This document shows positions 1-9,274 of a DNA stretch of 64,000 nucleotides, piece by piece. The notes under the pieces were generated by a model. It was not told where the DNA came from. It did no database searches and saw nothing but the letters and a program-made list of their open reading frames with translations. The DNA comes from Sphingomonas taxi (GTDB lineage: Bacteria > Pseudomonadota > Alphaproteobacteria > Sphingomonadales > Sphingomonadaceae): positions 124,001 to 188,000 of the forward strand of contig QFMX01000002.1 in NCBI GenBank assembly GCA_003240625.1. Direction: 5' to 3'. The translations under genes and the position numbers were made by a program. Every line of letters starts with the position of its first letter. The first letter of the stretch is position 1.

Positions 1-972
1 CGCGAAGTAGAAGATCAACTCGGTCGCCAGGAAGATGCCGACGCTGAACACCGCGGCGAAGGTCAACGTCTTGATCATCTGGCGGCGCAGCTCGGCCTGC
101 CACTCGGCGGGATCGCCACCGCGGAACGCGCGCACCATCCGCGGCAGCGCAAGCTGCACCACGGCGGTCGAGATCAATGTCTGAAGCGCGTTGGTGATCG
201 AGAAATAGAAGCTGTAGATACCCGTCGCGACCAGCCCGAGCAGCGCGTTCAGGATGAAGCGGTCGGCATAGCCCAGGCCGACGATGCCGAGGTCGCTAAA
301 ATAGATGTACCAGGCACGGCGCGCGCGATTGACCAGCACGCTCAGCTTCTTCTCTTCGCGCAAGCCCGCCTTCATCGGCCAGCGTCGCAAATAGACGAAC
401 AGCATGCCGATCGCGAGCAGGTGGCTGAGAATCCAGCCGATGAAGATCATGTCGAGCGTCTTCAGCGCCGGCACCGCAAAGCCGATTCCGACGACGATCG
501 GGATCCACAGCGCCGAGCGGACGAACACCAGGACGTTGGCGAACAGCGCCAGCTCCAGCCCGATCATCGGCATGTAGATGTCGAGTGCGAGCGTCTCCAG
601 CCACAGCAGGACCAGGATCAGGACCTGGGTCTGGGTGATCTCGCCGGTCTGCCAGATCAGCACGGGCACCGCGATCAGCGTGCCAGCCAGCAGCGAGGCG
701 AAGGTGATGATCAGGCGATCGCGGATCAGCGGCGCGGCGGTCGCGGGGGTATGTCCCACCACTTCGCGCGACACGAAATAGTTCAGTCCCCAGCCGACCG
801 TCGCGGGGACGATGCCGATTGCGCCGATCGCGAGGCCGTAGACACCCGCCGATGCGAGGCCGAGTTGGCTAACGATGTAAAAGGACAGGGCGAAGCGAAG
901 AAAGAGCGTCGAGCCACGCAGAGCCATGTTTGGCGCGCCGCCGCGGATCAATCGTGTCAGTAAGACAGACAT
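1..972 (-). CDS. Wzx-like polysaccharide flippase, N-terminal part
   Basis: Reading in from an ATG at 972 (MSVLLTRLIRGGAPNM), 324 codons stay open to the window edge, so the C-terminus is missing. The product is a run of hydrophobic helices with short basic loops, the layout of MATE/Wzx-type polysaccharide biosynthesis proteins, which flip lipid-linked repeat units across the inner membrane. The first helix follows an ALRGSTLFLRFAL stretch, typical of this family. It diverges from the acyltransferase at 1291, and the Wzy-like polymerase lies just beyond, which supports a Wzx/Wzy-dependent polysaccharide pathway. The exact substrate cannot be read from sequence. Confidence 0.75.
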   Translation of the reverse strand, partial: MSVLLTRLIRGGAPNMALRGSTLFLRFALSFYIVSQLGLASAGVYGLAIGAIGIVPATVGWGLNYFVSREVVGHTPATAAPLIRDRLIITFASLLAGTLIAVPVLIWQTGEITQTQVLILVLLWLETLALDIYMPMIGLELALFANVLVFVRSALWIPIVVGIGFAVPALKTLDMIFIGWILSHLLAIGMLFVYLRRWPMKAGLREEKKLSVLVNRARRAWYIYFSDLGIVGLGYADRFILNALLGLVATGIYSFYFSITNALQTLISTAVVQLALPRMVRAFRGGDPAEWQAELRRQMIKTLTFAAVFSVGIFLATELIFYFA

Positions 973-1290
973 GATGAGGGCGGCATCTCCGCTAGGACGT
1001 CAGCGCAAATCCCATCGCCGGCCGACTGCCGGGTCATACTGCACTACAGCATGGCACTAGGCGATTTCGGCCCCTGACGTCCACCCGCAGTGAGCGCAGC
1101 GCGCGCCCGAATCGGCCGCTACGTCGCCAAATCCGGGCGGCGTGTCGCAAGTCGGCGGGTTCATTTTGCGTTCGTGCTGCACCGCAATGTAACTTTCCAC
1201 AATTGACGTTAGAGAGCGTATTCCGCAGTGACGTTGTCCAGTGCGCGGTTCGCGAACCACGGTTTTCCTGCCTAAACGAAGGTGTTCCCG
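973..1290. promoter_or_regulatory. divergent intergenic region, flippase / acyltransferase
   Basis: This 318-bp gap separates two divergent polysaccharide genes and should hold both promoters. A TTGACG hexamer at 1203 could be a -35 element for the rightward gene, but no convincing -10 lies at the right spacing. GAAGG at 1278-1282 sits 8 nt before the ATG at 1291 and is a good ribosome binding site. I see no small gene here. Confidence 0.35.
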
Positions 1291-2427
1291 ATGCGTCTCG
1301 GCCGGATAGACAGCCTCCAGATCCTGCGGTTTCTCGCTGCCTTCCTCGTGTTGTGCGGGCACAGCCAGCACGCGCTGGTCGAACATATCGGCGCGCGCGC
1401 GGGGACCTGGGGCTTCATTCCGTTCGACTGGGGACTCGGCGTCGACGTGTTCTTCGTCATTTCCGGCTTCGTGATGTATTACATGATGCACGACCGGTTC
1501 GGGAATGCCGGTGCCGCCGCGGACTTCCTGCGCCGCCGGCTGATCCGGATCGCGCCGCTCTACTGGCTGTTCACGACGCTTGCGCTGGTCGTGCTGATCG
1601 CGACCGGTGCGCCGCGACCGGGCGCGACGAACATCCTGTTCTCCTACCTGTTCCTGCCCGGTCCCGTTTGCGGCGACTATTGCTTTCCGGTGTTCACGCT
1701 GGGCTGGACGCTGAATTACGAGATGATGTTCTACGTCGTGTTCGCGCTCGCGCTGCCGTTCCGGCGGACCGCGGGGCTGGCGATCATCGTCGCCGCGATC
1801 CTCGGGCTGATGGCGGTCGCGCATCTTGCGCCGCTCGACTGGCGGATGCTGCGTTTCTGGGGCTATCCGCTGACCGGCGAGTTCCTGGCCGGGATCGGCC
1901 TCGCGCACCTGTTTCTCAAGGGCGTACGGATCCCCCGCATGGTCGCGCTCGCGATGCTGCCGCTTGCACTGGTGCTCGCGGTGATCGGCTATCAGACCGG
2001 CGCGTACGACACGATCGGCCGGATCGTCACCGGCGGCATTCCGGCGACGCTGATCATGGCCTCGGCGGTGCTCGGGCTCGAACCGGTCGGCGGCCGGCAC
2101 GGCGAGTCGTCGCGGCTGACCCGGCTGCTGGTCGCTGGCGGCGATGCTTCCTATGCACTGTATCTGTCGCATCCGATCGCGATCAAGGTCGCCGAGGCCA
2201 TCGCGCAGAAGCTCGGCCTGTTCGAGCGTGCGCCCGTGCTGCTCCTGCCGATCGCGATCGTCGGTGCGCTGATCGGCGCGGTGATCGTCCACCGCGTCGT
2301 CGAAAAGCCGATGCTCGCCATTCTCAACCGACGCTGGAGCCGCTTCGGCAGTACCGGTATGGGTGACGGCCAACCCGCGCCGGGCCGTGCCGGCGTCATC
2401 GTCACCGCAGAACCGGAATCTCGCTGA
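1291..2427 (+). CDS. OafA/WecH-type membrane acyltransferase
   Basis: A 378-residue acyltransferase-3 family protein that would transfer acetyl or another acyl group onto a polysaccharide or its lipid-linked precursor in the inner membrane. It opens with RIDSLQILRFLAAFLVLCGH, the family signature of a basic residue, the first helix and the conserved His. DVFFVISGFVMYYM is the second hallmark, and about ten hydrophobic helices follow. I chose ATG 1291 over the GTG at 1282 because GAAGG is well placed for it. The stop overlaps the start of the next gene (TGATG), so it is translationally coupled to the polymerase. Acetyl decoration of the exported polymer is the likely role; the acceptor is unknown. 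Confidence 0.85.
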   Translation: MRLGRIDSLQILRFLAAFLVLCGHSQHALVEHIGARAGTWGFIPFDWGLGVDVFFVISGFVMYYMMHDRFGNAGAAADFLRRRLIRIAPLYWLFTTLALVVLIATGAPRPGATNILFSYLFLPGPVCGDYCFPVFTLGWTLNYEMMFYVVFALALPFRRTAGLAIIVAAILGLMAVAHLAPLDWRMLRFWGYPLTGEFLAGIGLAHLFLKGVRIPRMVALAMLPLALVLAVIGYQTGAYDTIGRIVTGGIPATLIMASAVLGLEPVGGRHGESSRLTRLLVAGGDASYALYLSHPIAIKVAEAIAQKLGLFERAPVLLLPIAIVGALIGAVIVHRVVEKPMLAILNRRWSRFGSTGMGDGQPAPGRAGVIVTAEPESR

Positions 2428-3752
2428 TGGCTACCACGATCGACTCTTTCCCCGCTGCAACGACCGCCCAGCGGAACTGGTCAACAGGTGTAAATCAGGA
2501 GCTGGCAAGTAAGCTACTAGCTGGTTTATTTCTCATGTTTGCGTTTCGCGATACGCTGACGGCTGTCCTCCGCTGGTCGTTGGCACTGACGCATCTGTCG
2601 CCGCTGTGGTTCGTCCCGGACCTACTATCTATCGGCGCCTTCGCTTATTTCGCTTGGCACATCGCCTTTCGCAACCGGTCGCCATTCGGCATTCTGCTGG
2701 TCATGAACACGGTCACTGCTGCGATGGTCGGCTACATCTTCATGTCAGAGTCGCCGTTCGCGCTGATCTCGTCACTCAAGCTGTTCTTTCCGTTCTACGT
2801 CGGTCTGGCACTCTGCGGGAGCGACATCACGCAGTACAAATTTGTGCGCTACACAATGATTGCGCTGATGATCGTGTCGATCATCGGCCTGATTCTCGCG
2901 CCTTATTTTGATTATCCCTGGACGGGGGCGCAATTCGAGAATTTCGGCAACAGCAAAGAAGTCGGCCGCGTCTGGTGGATCGATGGTGTCGTTCGTTACG
3001 GCGGTCTTGCCGGTGACAGCACGATGGCCGCCTATATGGTTGTCTTTCCGTACCTGATGCTTTTCCACCGCATGCCCCGGTGGCTCAACTTGGCGCTCTG
3101 GCCGGTTATTTATTGGGCAGTTCACATCAGCACTAGCCGATCGGCGCTCTTGGTCGCGGTATGTTTTGCCGCTTACTACACTGTCGCAGAGATATTAATG
3201 CCCTCCTTGAAGAAGTACGACATCGAGCGGAAGCTAGCAAAGCTGTCGTTCCTGTGCGTTCCGATCCCATTTGTATTGATTGCTACGTTGGGCGGTGTCG
3301 ACCTTGAAGGAATTTCGTCGAGCCTCTTCAGCCTTCAGGACCGCATTAATAATAGCTGGCAGCTACCGTTCACGCATCTGGCAAATCTATTTCCGGCAGG
3401 CCTTTTCCTAGGATGCGGCCTTGGGTGCTTTTCCTACCCCATGATGTATACCGACATGGCTCCATACAGCGTACCGGTGGATAATTTCTACCTTAGCACG
3501 TATCTGATGATGGGAGTTCCGTGGCTAGTGTTCATGGTGGGAATGGCGATGGCACCATTTCGTACAAAGATCCGTTCCAAGCTGGTGATGATATTCATCC
3601 TAAACGTCTATACGATAACTATTCAGTGTTACGGTCCGTCCTTCGCGACGATTTCGATCGGTTATGCCTTCTCGGACATGTTTCTGCGCGACAAGCCGTG
3701 GCGGCGGAGCCTTCGACGGCAGGTTGCGAATGATTCGACGCCGGTCACTTGA
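2427..3752 (+). CDS. Wzy-like polysaccharide polymerase / O-antigen ligase-type protein
   Basis: A 441-residue polytopic protein with about ten to twelve predicted membrane helices and a large loop between the later helices, the layout of Wzy polymerases and O-antigen ligases. No short catalytic motif is decisive in this family. Arginine-containing segments (STSRSALLVAV, around residue 235) fit the periplasmic loop pattern. Start and preceding stop overlap. Base composition is visibly lower in GC than its neighbours, with TTA and CTA codons and AT-rich stretches; this is common for wzy genes. Its 3' end runs 8 bp into the convergent acyltransferase at 3745. Function is inferred from topology and context. 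Confidence 0.7.
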   Translation: MATTIDSFPAATTAQRNWSTGVNQELASKLLAGLFLMFAFRDTLTAVLRWSLALTHLSPLWFVPDLLSIGAFAYFAWHIAFRNRSPFGILLVMNTVTAAMVGYIFMSESPFALISSLKLFFPFYVGLALCGSDITQYKFVRYTMIALMIVSIIGLILAPYFDYPWTGAQFENFGNSKEVGRVWWIDGVVRYGGLAGDSTMAAYMVVFPYLMLFHRMPRWLNLALWPVIYWAVHISTSRSALLVAVCFAAYYTVAEILMPSLKKYDIERKLAKLSFLCVPIPFVLIATLGGVDLEGISSSLFSLQDRINNSWQLPFTHLANLFPAGLFLGCGLGCFSYPMMYTDMAPYSVPVDNFYLSTYLMMGVPWLVFMVGMAMAPFRTKIRSKLVMIFILNVYTITIQCYGPSFATISIGYAFSDMFLRDKPWRRSLRRQVANDSTPVT

Positions 3753-4851
3753 TCGGCGACAATGCCGGTGCGTGCTGGCGGAACGGCGATTTGCCCGTAA
3801 GTGCGAACAGGTCAGCCAGATTCAGGCGCTCAGCAACCATGTAAACGGCGACCGGGACGTAAACGCCGAACGCCGTCCCGAACGTCAGGTTAAGTGGGAC
3901 GGTCCTAAGGTGCAGCGCGGATAGCAGGCGGGGTGCAAGCGGCAGGAAGATGATGTGCATAAGGTATATCGGCAGTGACACCATGCCGAGCCACGCCAGA
4001 TGACGTCCGGTTCTGCCCGTGGGCGATAGCGTGCATGCCAGTGTCATTATCAGCAACAGACCCAGTGCCGAAACGGGGATCGTCCACAAACTGACCGGCG
4101 TAATTCCCCCAAGGCTCCATAAGGCGAACGCACCGCAAACGAACAGTACGGCAACCGCCGCGAGGCCGAACGGCGAGCGGATCGGATGCATCAATACCTG
4201 TCCATTTTGCGCAAGCCATAGTCCAGCTACGAAATAGGGTGCGTGAACGATCGTTTGGGGCAGCAGATCGCTGGGCGGAGCGTCGGACAGGAACGTAAAT
4301 CCGCCCAGCGCAAGCGCGACCAGTGCTGCGCTCAGCCCTGCCCGGCCCGCAAAGAGCAAAGCGCCGAGTTGCAAAAGCAGCAGCGCATAGAGGAACCAGA
4401 AGATGCTGATCGGGCGTGTTGCGATATTCAGCAGTGCGCTGAAAGGAATATCGCCATTGACGTGGATGATCAGTCGCGCAGCCGCCATGCTCGCCCAGAA
4501 CAACACCGACCACAGGACATACGGATAGACGATTGCCCACCCCCGCGAACGCAAATAGCGACTTGGCGCGACTTTGCGGATCGAAAAGAATGCGTTGTAA
4601 CCCGCCACCAGAAAAAAGATGGGCATGTGCGTGGTGTAGAGCGTGAAATCGATCGCCTTCAGCACTGTCATCCAGCGAGAATCGTCCAGCGTTTTCATCA
4701 CCCCCCGGGCGTGGTGCCCGTAAACGACCAGTATGATCGCCAACCCTCTCAGGATGTCCGCTGCGACGTCGCGCTCCCGTCGCGCTACCGTTTCGGGTAC
4801 ATCCGCCATTCGCATTAATTCCCGATCCGCTTGGTCCCTCGCATCCGTCAT
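3745..4851 (-). CDS. second acyltransferase-3 family membrane protein
   Basis: This 368-residue protein carries the acyltransferase-3 signature: ADILRGLAIILVVYGHHARG near residues 32-51 with the conserved His, then THMPIFFLVAGYNAFFS. About ten helices follow. A 30-residue polar N-terminus rich in Arg and Asp precedes the first helix. It is convergent with the polymerase and overlaps its end by 8 bp. A second, divergent acyltransferase in the same locus suggests a polymer with two acyl substituents, as sphingans have, but this is inference. The start at 4851 has only a weak Shine-Dalgarno; M12 is an alternative. Confidence 0.8.
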   Translation of the reverse strand: MTDARDQADRELMRMADVPETVARRERDVAADILRGLAIILVVYGHHARGVMKTLDDSRWMTVLKAIDFTLYTTHMPIFFLVAGYNAFFSIRKVAPSRYLRSRGWAIVYPYVLWSVLFWASMAAARLIIHVNGDIPFSALLNIATRPISIFWFLYALLLLQLGALLFAGRAGLSAALVALALGGFTFLSDAPPSDLLPQTIVHAPYFVAGLWLAQNGQVLMHPIRSPFGLAAVAVLFVCGAFALWSLGGITPVSLWTIPVSALGLLLIMTLACTLSPTGRTGRHLAWLGMVSLPIYLMHIIFLPLAPRLLSALHLRTVPLNLTFGTAFGVYVPVAVYMVAERLNLADLFALTGKSPFRQHAPALSPIK

Positions 4852-4992
4852 GGACCATAGGAAGCCTCGCTCACCCCATGTCGGTGAAAGGATGCTATTT
4901 GTGATAGCGCGCGATCGGTCACTAAATCATGTTGTGCTGAGGACGCAAGTCGATGCAGTAGTTCTTGGTCGCCTGCCGCCGCCGATCCGCCG

Positions 4993-5181
4993 CTACACCG
5001 TCCGATCGGTTTTGGTACCAGCGCTGTACAGGGCCGCGAACTTCTCGTGGAGCAGCCTGATGCTGCCGTCCGTCGCGATTGCAGCGCGGTTGCGATGCCA
5101 CTCTGCGCGGGCCGCCCGATAGGCGCTATTCTCGCAGATCTGGTCTGCGCCGGGTGCAGGACCATCTTCGGCAGCTATCAT
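4993..5181 (-). CDS. small helical protein of unknown function
   Basis: A 62-residue protein, MIAAEDGPAPGADQICENSA at its N-terminus, then a charged, Ala- and Arg-rich segment predicted to be one or two helices. The start is well supported: AAGGAG lies 7-9 nt before the ATG. It has no signal peptide or membrane segment. I do not recognise a named family. Short soluble helical proteins of this size are common in sphingomonad genomes. It sits alone between the acyltransferase and the type I secretion genes, on the same strand as both. Confidence 0.55.
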   Translation of the reverse strand: MIAAEDGPAPGADQICENSAYRAARAEWHRNRAAIATDGSIRLLHEKFAALYSAGTKTDRTV

Positions 5182-5334
5182 CGCAGTCTCTCCTTCACAC
5201 GCTCCCTAATCGCTGGAAGAGGGGCGCGCGTGACGAGAAACGATCACCGGCTGGGGTAGATTTTACAGTTCCTGGGGCGTCGGTGGCACGTTCGGGTGCC
5301 CCGACACCCCGCGCCCCCGTTCACGCGCCATCGT

Positions 5335-5505
5335 TCAGGAGCGGGAGCCGTTTTCGGCATACCGGGCGGCTTCACCTTGCGCGGGGAACACCGCCGCCTG
5401 GTCCAGATGCGCGCACCGCTCGCGCCGCGACGAAGATTGCGCCGCATCCTCGAGTTTGGCGAGCACCAGTGCCTCATAATCGATCAGTTCCAGTAGGTCG
5501 GACAC
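5335..5505 (-). CDS. small helical protein of unknown function
   Basis: Translation from the GTG at 5505 gives 56 residues beginning VSDLLELIDYEALVLAKLED and ending in a polar tail. GGGGAG stands about 6 nt before this GTG, which is why I prefer it to a longer open frame that begins near 5640 with low-quality sequence. The protein looks like a single long amphipathic helix followed by a short second one. I cannot assign a function. It lies 155 bp upstream of the 62-residue protein on the same strand, so the two may be co-transcribed. Confidence 0.5.
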   Translation of the reverse strand: MSDLLELIDYEALVLAKLEDAAQSSSRRERCAHLDQAAVFPAQGEAARYAENGSRS

Positions 5506-5750
5506 GGCAGCTCCCCAGGTCGCTTGTAAAGTACGAGACCAAGGTACGGAGAGCTGTCCTAGATGATGCGACCCGAAACCTCCCATCGGACGAAGCGATC
5601 GGTTCGTCCGATCAGCCGATCGAGCGCCGACAATGGTCATGCCCAGATTTCATGAGCGACAGGTCGTGACGAGCGACCGCCTCGCATGGCTCGCGACTTG
5701 GAAGGTTGACAGCCCGGCGGGGTAATGCCGGGTCGGCAGTTCTCCTTGCC

Positions 5751-7142
5751 CTACCGTTCGCGGGCCGCTTCGGAGACGTCGCGCGATACCGGGTCGAGCA
5801 TATAGTCGAGCAGGCGCCGGCGGCCGGTGCGGATGTCGGCGGTGACCGCGAGGCCGGGGGTCAGGGTCATCTTGCGCCCGTCCGCGGTCACGGTGCGCTG
5901 GTCCATCGCGATCCGCGCCATGTAATAGGACGGCCCCTTCTCGTCCTGCACCGCGTCGCGGCTGACCGAGACGATCCGGCCCGGCACCGTGCCGAACCGG
6001 GTGAAGGGATAGGCTTCGAGCTTGAGCGAGACCGGCTGCCCGGCGCGAACGAAGCCCGCGTCGCGGTTGAGCAGCTTGGCCTCGACGGTCAGCTTGCCGT
6101 CGGGTACCACCACCATCAGCGCGCGGACCGGCTCGACCACGCCGCCGACGGTGTGGATCGCCAATTGCTGGACGGTGCCGTCGACCGGCGCGACCAGCCG
6201 CTGCATCCGGCTCTGCTGGCTGGCCTTGGCAAGATCCTGGCGGCGCTGCATTGCGTCCGATTGCGCCTTGGCGAGATCGCCGAGTGCGGTCTGGCGGGCC
6301 TGTTCGCGCGAATGGTTGAGTTCCTCGCCGAACCGCTGCGCCTCCGACAGCCCGCGCGTGCGCTGTTGCGCGGCGACGTCGCGGCTGCCCATCTCGCTGT
6401 GCCGCTGGCGCTGCATGTCGAGCACCCGCAAGCCACTGGCATAGCCGCGCGCCGCCAGCGTCTCGACCGCCTTGACCTGGCGCTCCATCAGCGGCCGGTT
6501 GGCGTCGAGCGCGCGCATCTGATCCGCCGCGCCGGCCGCATCGGCGAGCGCGGAGCGCCGCGCGGCCGCAAGCCCGGCATCGGCCGCGCGGGCGCTGCCG
6601 AGTTGCGCTGCGACGAGCCGGCGCTGCGTGTCGAGCACGTCGGCGGGCGTGCCGGGCGGCGCGACGAACACGCCGCGCCCGCCGCTTAGCCCGTCGACGA
6701 TCGCGGCGTTGCGCGCCACGTCGATCTCGGCGGTGAGCAATGCCTCGCGCGCCTGCGCTTCGTCGGCCGACGACAGGGTCGGATCGAGATCGACCAGCGG
6801 CTGGCCGCGCTTGACGACATCGCCGTCATGAACCCAGATCTTGCGGACCAGCCCACCGCTGACCGACTGGACCAGCTTGACGCTGTCGGCGGGGATCGTC
6901 CGCCCTTCCGCGGTCGCGACAATGTCGACATGGCCGAGCGTCAGCCACAGCGCGGTCGCCGCCATTCCGCCGAGCAACAGCCAGGTGGTAATGCGCGCGG
7001 TCGGCGATACCGGGCGCTCGATCACCTCGAGCGCGGCGGGCAGGAACGCGGTCTCCAGCGGGATGCGACGGTCGCGGCGGGTGGCGCGATCCTCTATCCA
7101 GGCGCGACGGACGAGCGACAGATGATGGGTGAGCGCGGTCAT
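5751..7142 (-). CDS. type I secretion membrane fusion protein (HlyD family)
   Basis: A 463-residue periplasmic adaptor that would bridge the ABC exporter in the inner membrane to a TolC-like outer-membrane channel. One membrane helix (TTWLLLGGMAATALWLTLGH, around residues 48-67) is followed by a lipoyl-like half motif with RTIPADSVKLVQSV and HDGDVVKRGQPLVDLDP. A long Ala/Gln/Arg-rich coiled-coil hairpin covers about 110-300, and the second lipoyl half (QSRMQRLVAPVDGTVQQLAI) precedes a C-terminal beta domain. The start at 7142 overlaps the exporter stop as ATGA, so the longer frame to 7274 is rejected. No outer-membrane TolC gene lies in the window. It pairs with the exporter at 7139 and very likely serves the giant protein at 9452. 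Confidence 0.93.
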   Translation of the reverse strand: MTALTHHLSLVRRAWIEDRATRRDRRIPLETAFLPAALEVIERPVSPTARITTWLLLGGMAATALWLTLGHVDIVATAEGRTIPADSVKLVQSVSGGLVRKIWVHDGDVVKRGQPLVDLDPTLSSADEAQAREALLTAEIDVARNAAIVDGLSGGRGVFVAPPGTPADVLDTQRRLVAAQLGSARAADAGLAAARRSALADAAGAADQMRALDANRPLMERQVKAVETLAARGYASGLRVLDMQRQRHSEMGSRDVAAQQRTRGLSEAQRFGEELNHSREQARQTALGDLAKAQSDAMQRRQDLAKASQQSRMQRLVAPVDGTVQQLAIHTVGGVVEPVRALMVVVPDGKLTVEAKLLNRDAGFVRAGQPVSLKLEAYPFTRFGTVPGRIVSVSRDAVQDEKGPSYYMARIAMDQRTVTADGRKMTLTPGLAVTADIRTGRRRLLDYMLDPVSRDVSEAARER

Positions 7143-9274
7143 GAGGCGATTCCGTACAGGACGCCCATCTGGCGTCGGTAGAGGTCGGCGTAGCGGCCGT
7201 CGTGGCTGAGCAGCTCGTCGTGCGAGCCCTGTTCGACCAGGCGGCCTTTCTCGAGCGCGACGATCCGGTCGCACTGGCGGATCGCGGACAGGCGGTGGGC
7301 GATGATGATGACGGTGCGGCCGACCGCCATCTGCTTGAGGTTGGTCTGGATGATCTCCTCGCTCTCGGCGTCCAGCGCGGAGGTCGCCTCGTCGAAGATC
7401 AGGATGCGCGGCTGGGTGACGAGCGCGCGGGCGATCGCGAGCCGCTGGCGCTGGCCGCCCGACAGATTGGCGCCGCGCTCCTCGATCATCGTGTCATAGC
7501 CCTGCGGCATCCGCGTGATGAATTCGTGCGCCCCCGCCATCTCGGCGGCGGCCATGACCTTGTCGATCGGCAGCGCGGGGTTGGCGAGCGCGATGTTCTC
7601 GCGCACCGTGCGGTTGAACAGCACGTTCTCCTGCAACACCACGCCGATCTGGCGACGCAGCCACGCGGGATCGATCTGCGCGACGTCGACGCCGTCGACC
7701 AGCACGCGCCCGTTGGCGGGGACGTACAGCCGCTGGAGCAGCTTGGTCAGGGTCGACTTGCCCGATCCCGACGAGCCGACGATGCCCAGCGTCGACCCGG
7801 CGGGGATGGCGAGGTCGATGTCGTCGAGCGTCCACGGACCATCGTCGACATAGCGGAAGCGGACGTTCTCGAACGTCACGCTGCCGCGGATCGCAGGCAG
7901 CGCGGTCTGGCTGCCGGCACCCGGCTCGACGCGGTGGTTGAGGACGTCGCCGAGCCGCTCGACCGCGATCCGGACCTGCTGGAACTCCTGCCACAGCTGC
8001 GCCATGCGGATCACCGGGCCCGAGACGCGCTGCGCGAACATGTTGAACGCGACCAAGCCGCCGACCGTCAGGTCGTGCGCGATCACCGCCTGCGCGCCGA
8101 AATACAGGATCGCCGCCATGTTGAGCTTGGAGATCAGCTGGATCGCGTTGTTGCCGGTATTGCCGAGGTCGATCACGCGCTGGTTGGCGGCCGAATAGCC
8201 TGCCAGCCGGCGCTCCCAGGCGTCCTGCCACTGCGGCTCGACCGCCGCCGCCTTGACCGTCTGGATCCCGGCGATGCTCTCGACCAGCAGCGCGTTGTTG
8301 GCGGCACCGCGTTCGAACTTCTCGTCGAGCCGACTGCGCAGCGGGCCGGTCACCAGCAGCGCGACCGCGAGATAGGCGGGAATCGCGAGCACCGCGACGA
8401 AGAACAGCTTGACCGAATACAGCGCCATCACCGCGAGGAAGACGACCGCGAACAGCGGGTCGATCAGCACCGTCAGCGAGGCGTTGGTGAGAAATTCGCG
8501 GATCGTCTCGAGCTGGCGGACGCGCATCGCGGTATCGCCGACGCGGCGCGATTCGAAATAGCTGAGCGGCAGCCGCAGCAGGTGGCGAAACAACCGCGCG
8601 CCAAGCTCGACATCGATCTTCTGGCTCGTCTCCGAATAGAGCCTCGTGCGCAGCCAGCCGAACGCGGTCTCCCAGAACGACACCGCGACGAAGCCGATCG
8701 TCAGCACCGACAGCGTCGACAGCGTGCCGTGGACCAGCACCTTGTCGACCACGCTCTGGAAGAACAAAGGCGCGGCGAGCCCGAGCAGGTTCAGCGCCAG
8801 CGTGATCAGCAGCACCTCGCCGATCAGCCGACGATAGCGGACGATCTGCGGGATGAACCAGGAAAAGTCGAACCCCTTGCTCGCGAGCGCCGCGCTCTCG
8901 CGCGTGGTCACCAGCACGAGCGTGCCCGACCAGAGCGTCTGGAGCGTCGCCAGGTCGACCTTGGCGACCGGCTGGTGCGCGCGCTGGATCAGCACCTCGT
9001 CGCCCTGCATCCGGCCGATCAGGAACCAGCCCTCGGGCCCGTCCGCCAACGCCGGCAGCGGCAGGCGGGCGAGATCCTCGGGTTTGGCGGTTCGCGACTT
9101 GGCGCGCACGCCATCGATGCCGCCCGCCAGCCGCACGAGCGCATCGGCATCGAGCGAGTGGAAATGGCCCAGACCGTGGCGCAGCTGATCGGCATCGACC
9201 GCGATGCGGTGGATCGCCAGCAACGCGGTCAGCGCCACCAGGCCGCTATCGTCCTGGATCACCTGATGCTTCAT
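7139..9274 (-). CDS. type I secretion ABC exporter (HlyB-like, degenerate C39 domain)
   Basis: About 711 residues in the order of HlyB. Residues 1-140 form a C39 peptidase-like domain that starts DDSGLVALTALLAIH and has no catalytic Cys. The transmembrane domain covers about 160-440, with IDVELGARLFRHLLRLPLSY as in RTX-toxin exporters, and the nucleotide-binding domain follows. The latter shows Walker A GSSGSGKST, signature LSGGQRQRLAIARAL, Walker B ILIFDEATSALD and switch His in IIAHRLS. A Cys-less C39-like domain is the known hallmark of exporters that handle RTX proteins with uncleaved C-terminal signals, which matches the adjacent substrate candidate. Start chosen at the ATG 9274 because it begins the C39-like fold; the 49 codons upstream look non-coding. 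It is preceded by a possible 22-codon leader. Confidence 0.95.
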   Translation of the reverse strand: MKHQVIQDDSGLVALTALLAIHRIAVDADQLRHGLGHFHSLDADALVRLAGGIDGVRAKSRTAKPEDLARLPLPALADGPEGWFLIGRMQGDEVLIQRAHQPVAKVDLATLQTLWSGTLVLVTTRESAALASKGFDFSWFIPQIVRYRRLIGEVLLITLALNLLGLAAPLFFQSVVDKVLVHGTLSTLSVLTIGFVAVSFWETAFGWLRTRLYSETSQKIDVELGARLFRHLLRLPLSYFESRRVGDTAMRVRQLETIREFLTNASLTVLIDPLFAVVFLAVMALYSVKLFFVAVLAIPAYLAVALLVTGPLRSRLDEKFERGAANNALLVESIAGIQTVKAAAVEPQWQDAWERRLAGYSAANQRVIDLGNTGNNAIQLISKLNMAAILYFGAQAVIAHDLTVGGLVAFNMFAQRVSGPVIRMAQLWQEFQQVRIAVERLGDVLNHRVEPGAGSQTALPAIRGSVTFENVRFRYVDDGPWTLDDIDLAIPAGSTLGIVGSSGSGKSTLTKLLQRLYVPANGRVLVDGVDVAQIDPAWLRRQIGVVLQENVLFNRTVRENIALANPALPIDKVMAAAEMAGAHEFITRMPQGYDTMIEERGANLSGGQRQRLAIARALVTQPRILIFDEATSALDAESEEIIQTNLKQMAVGRTVIIIAHRLSAIRQCDRIVALEKGRLVEQGSHDELLSHDGRYADLYRRQMGVLYGIAS

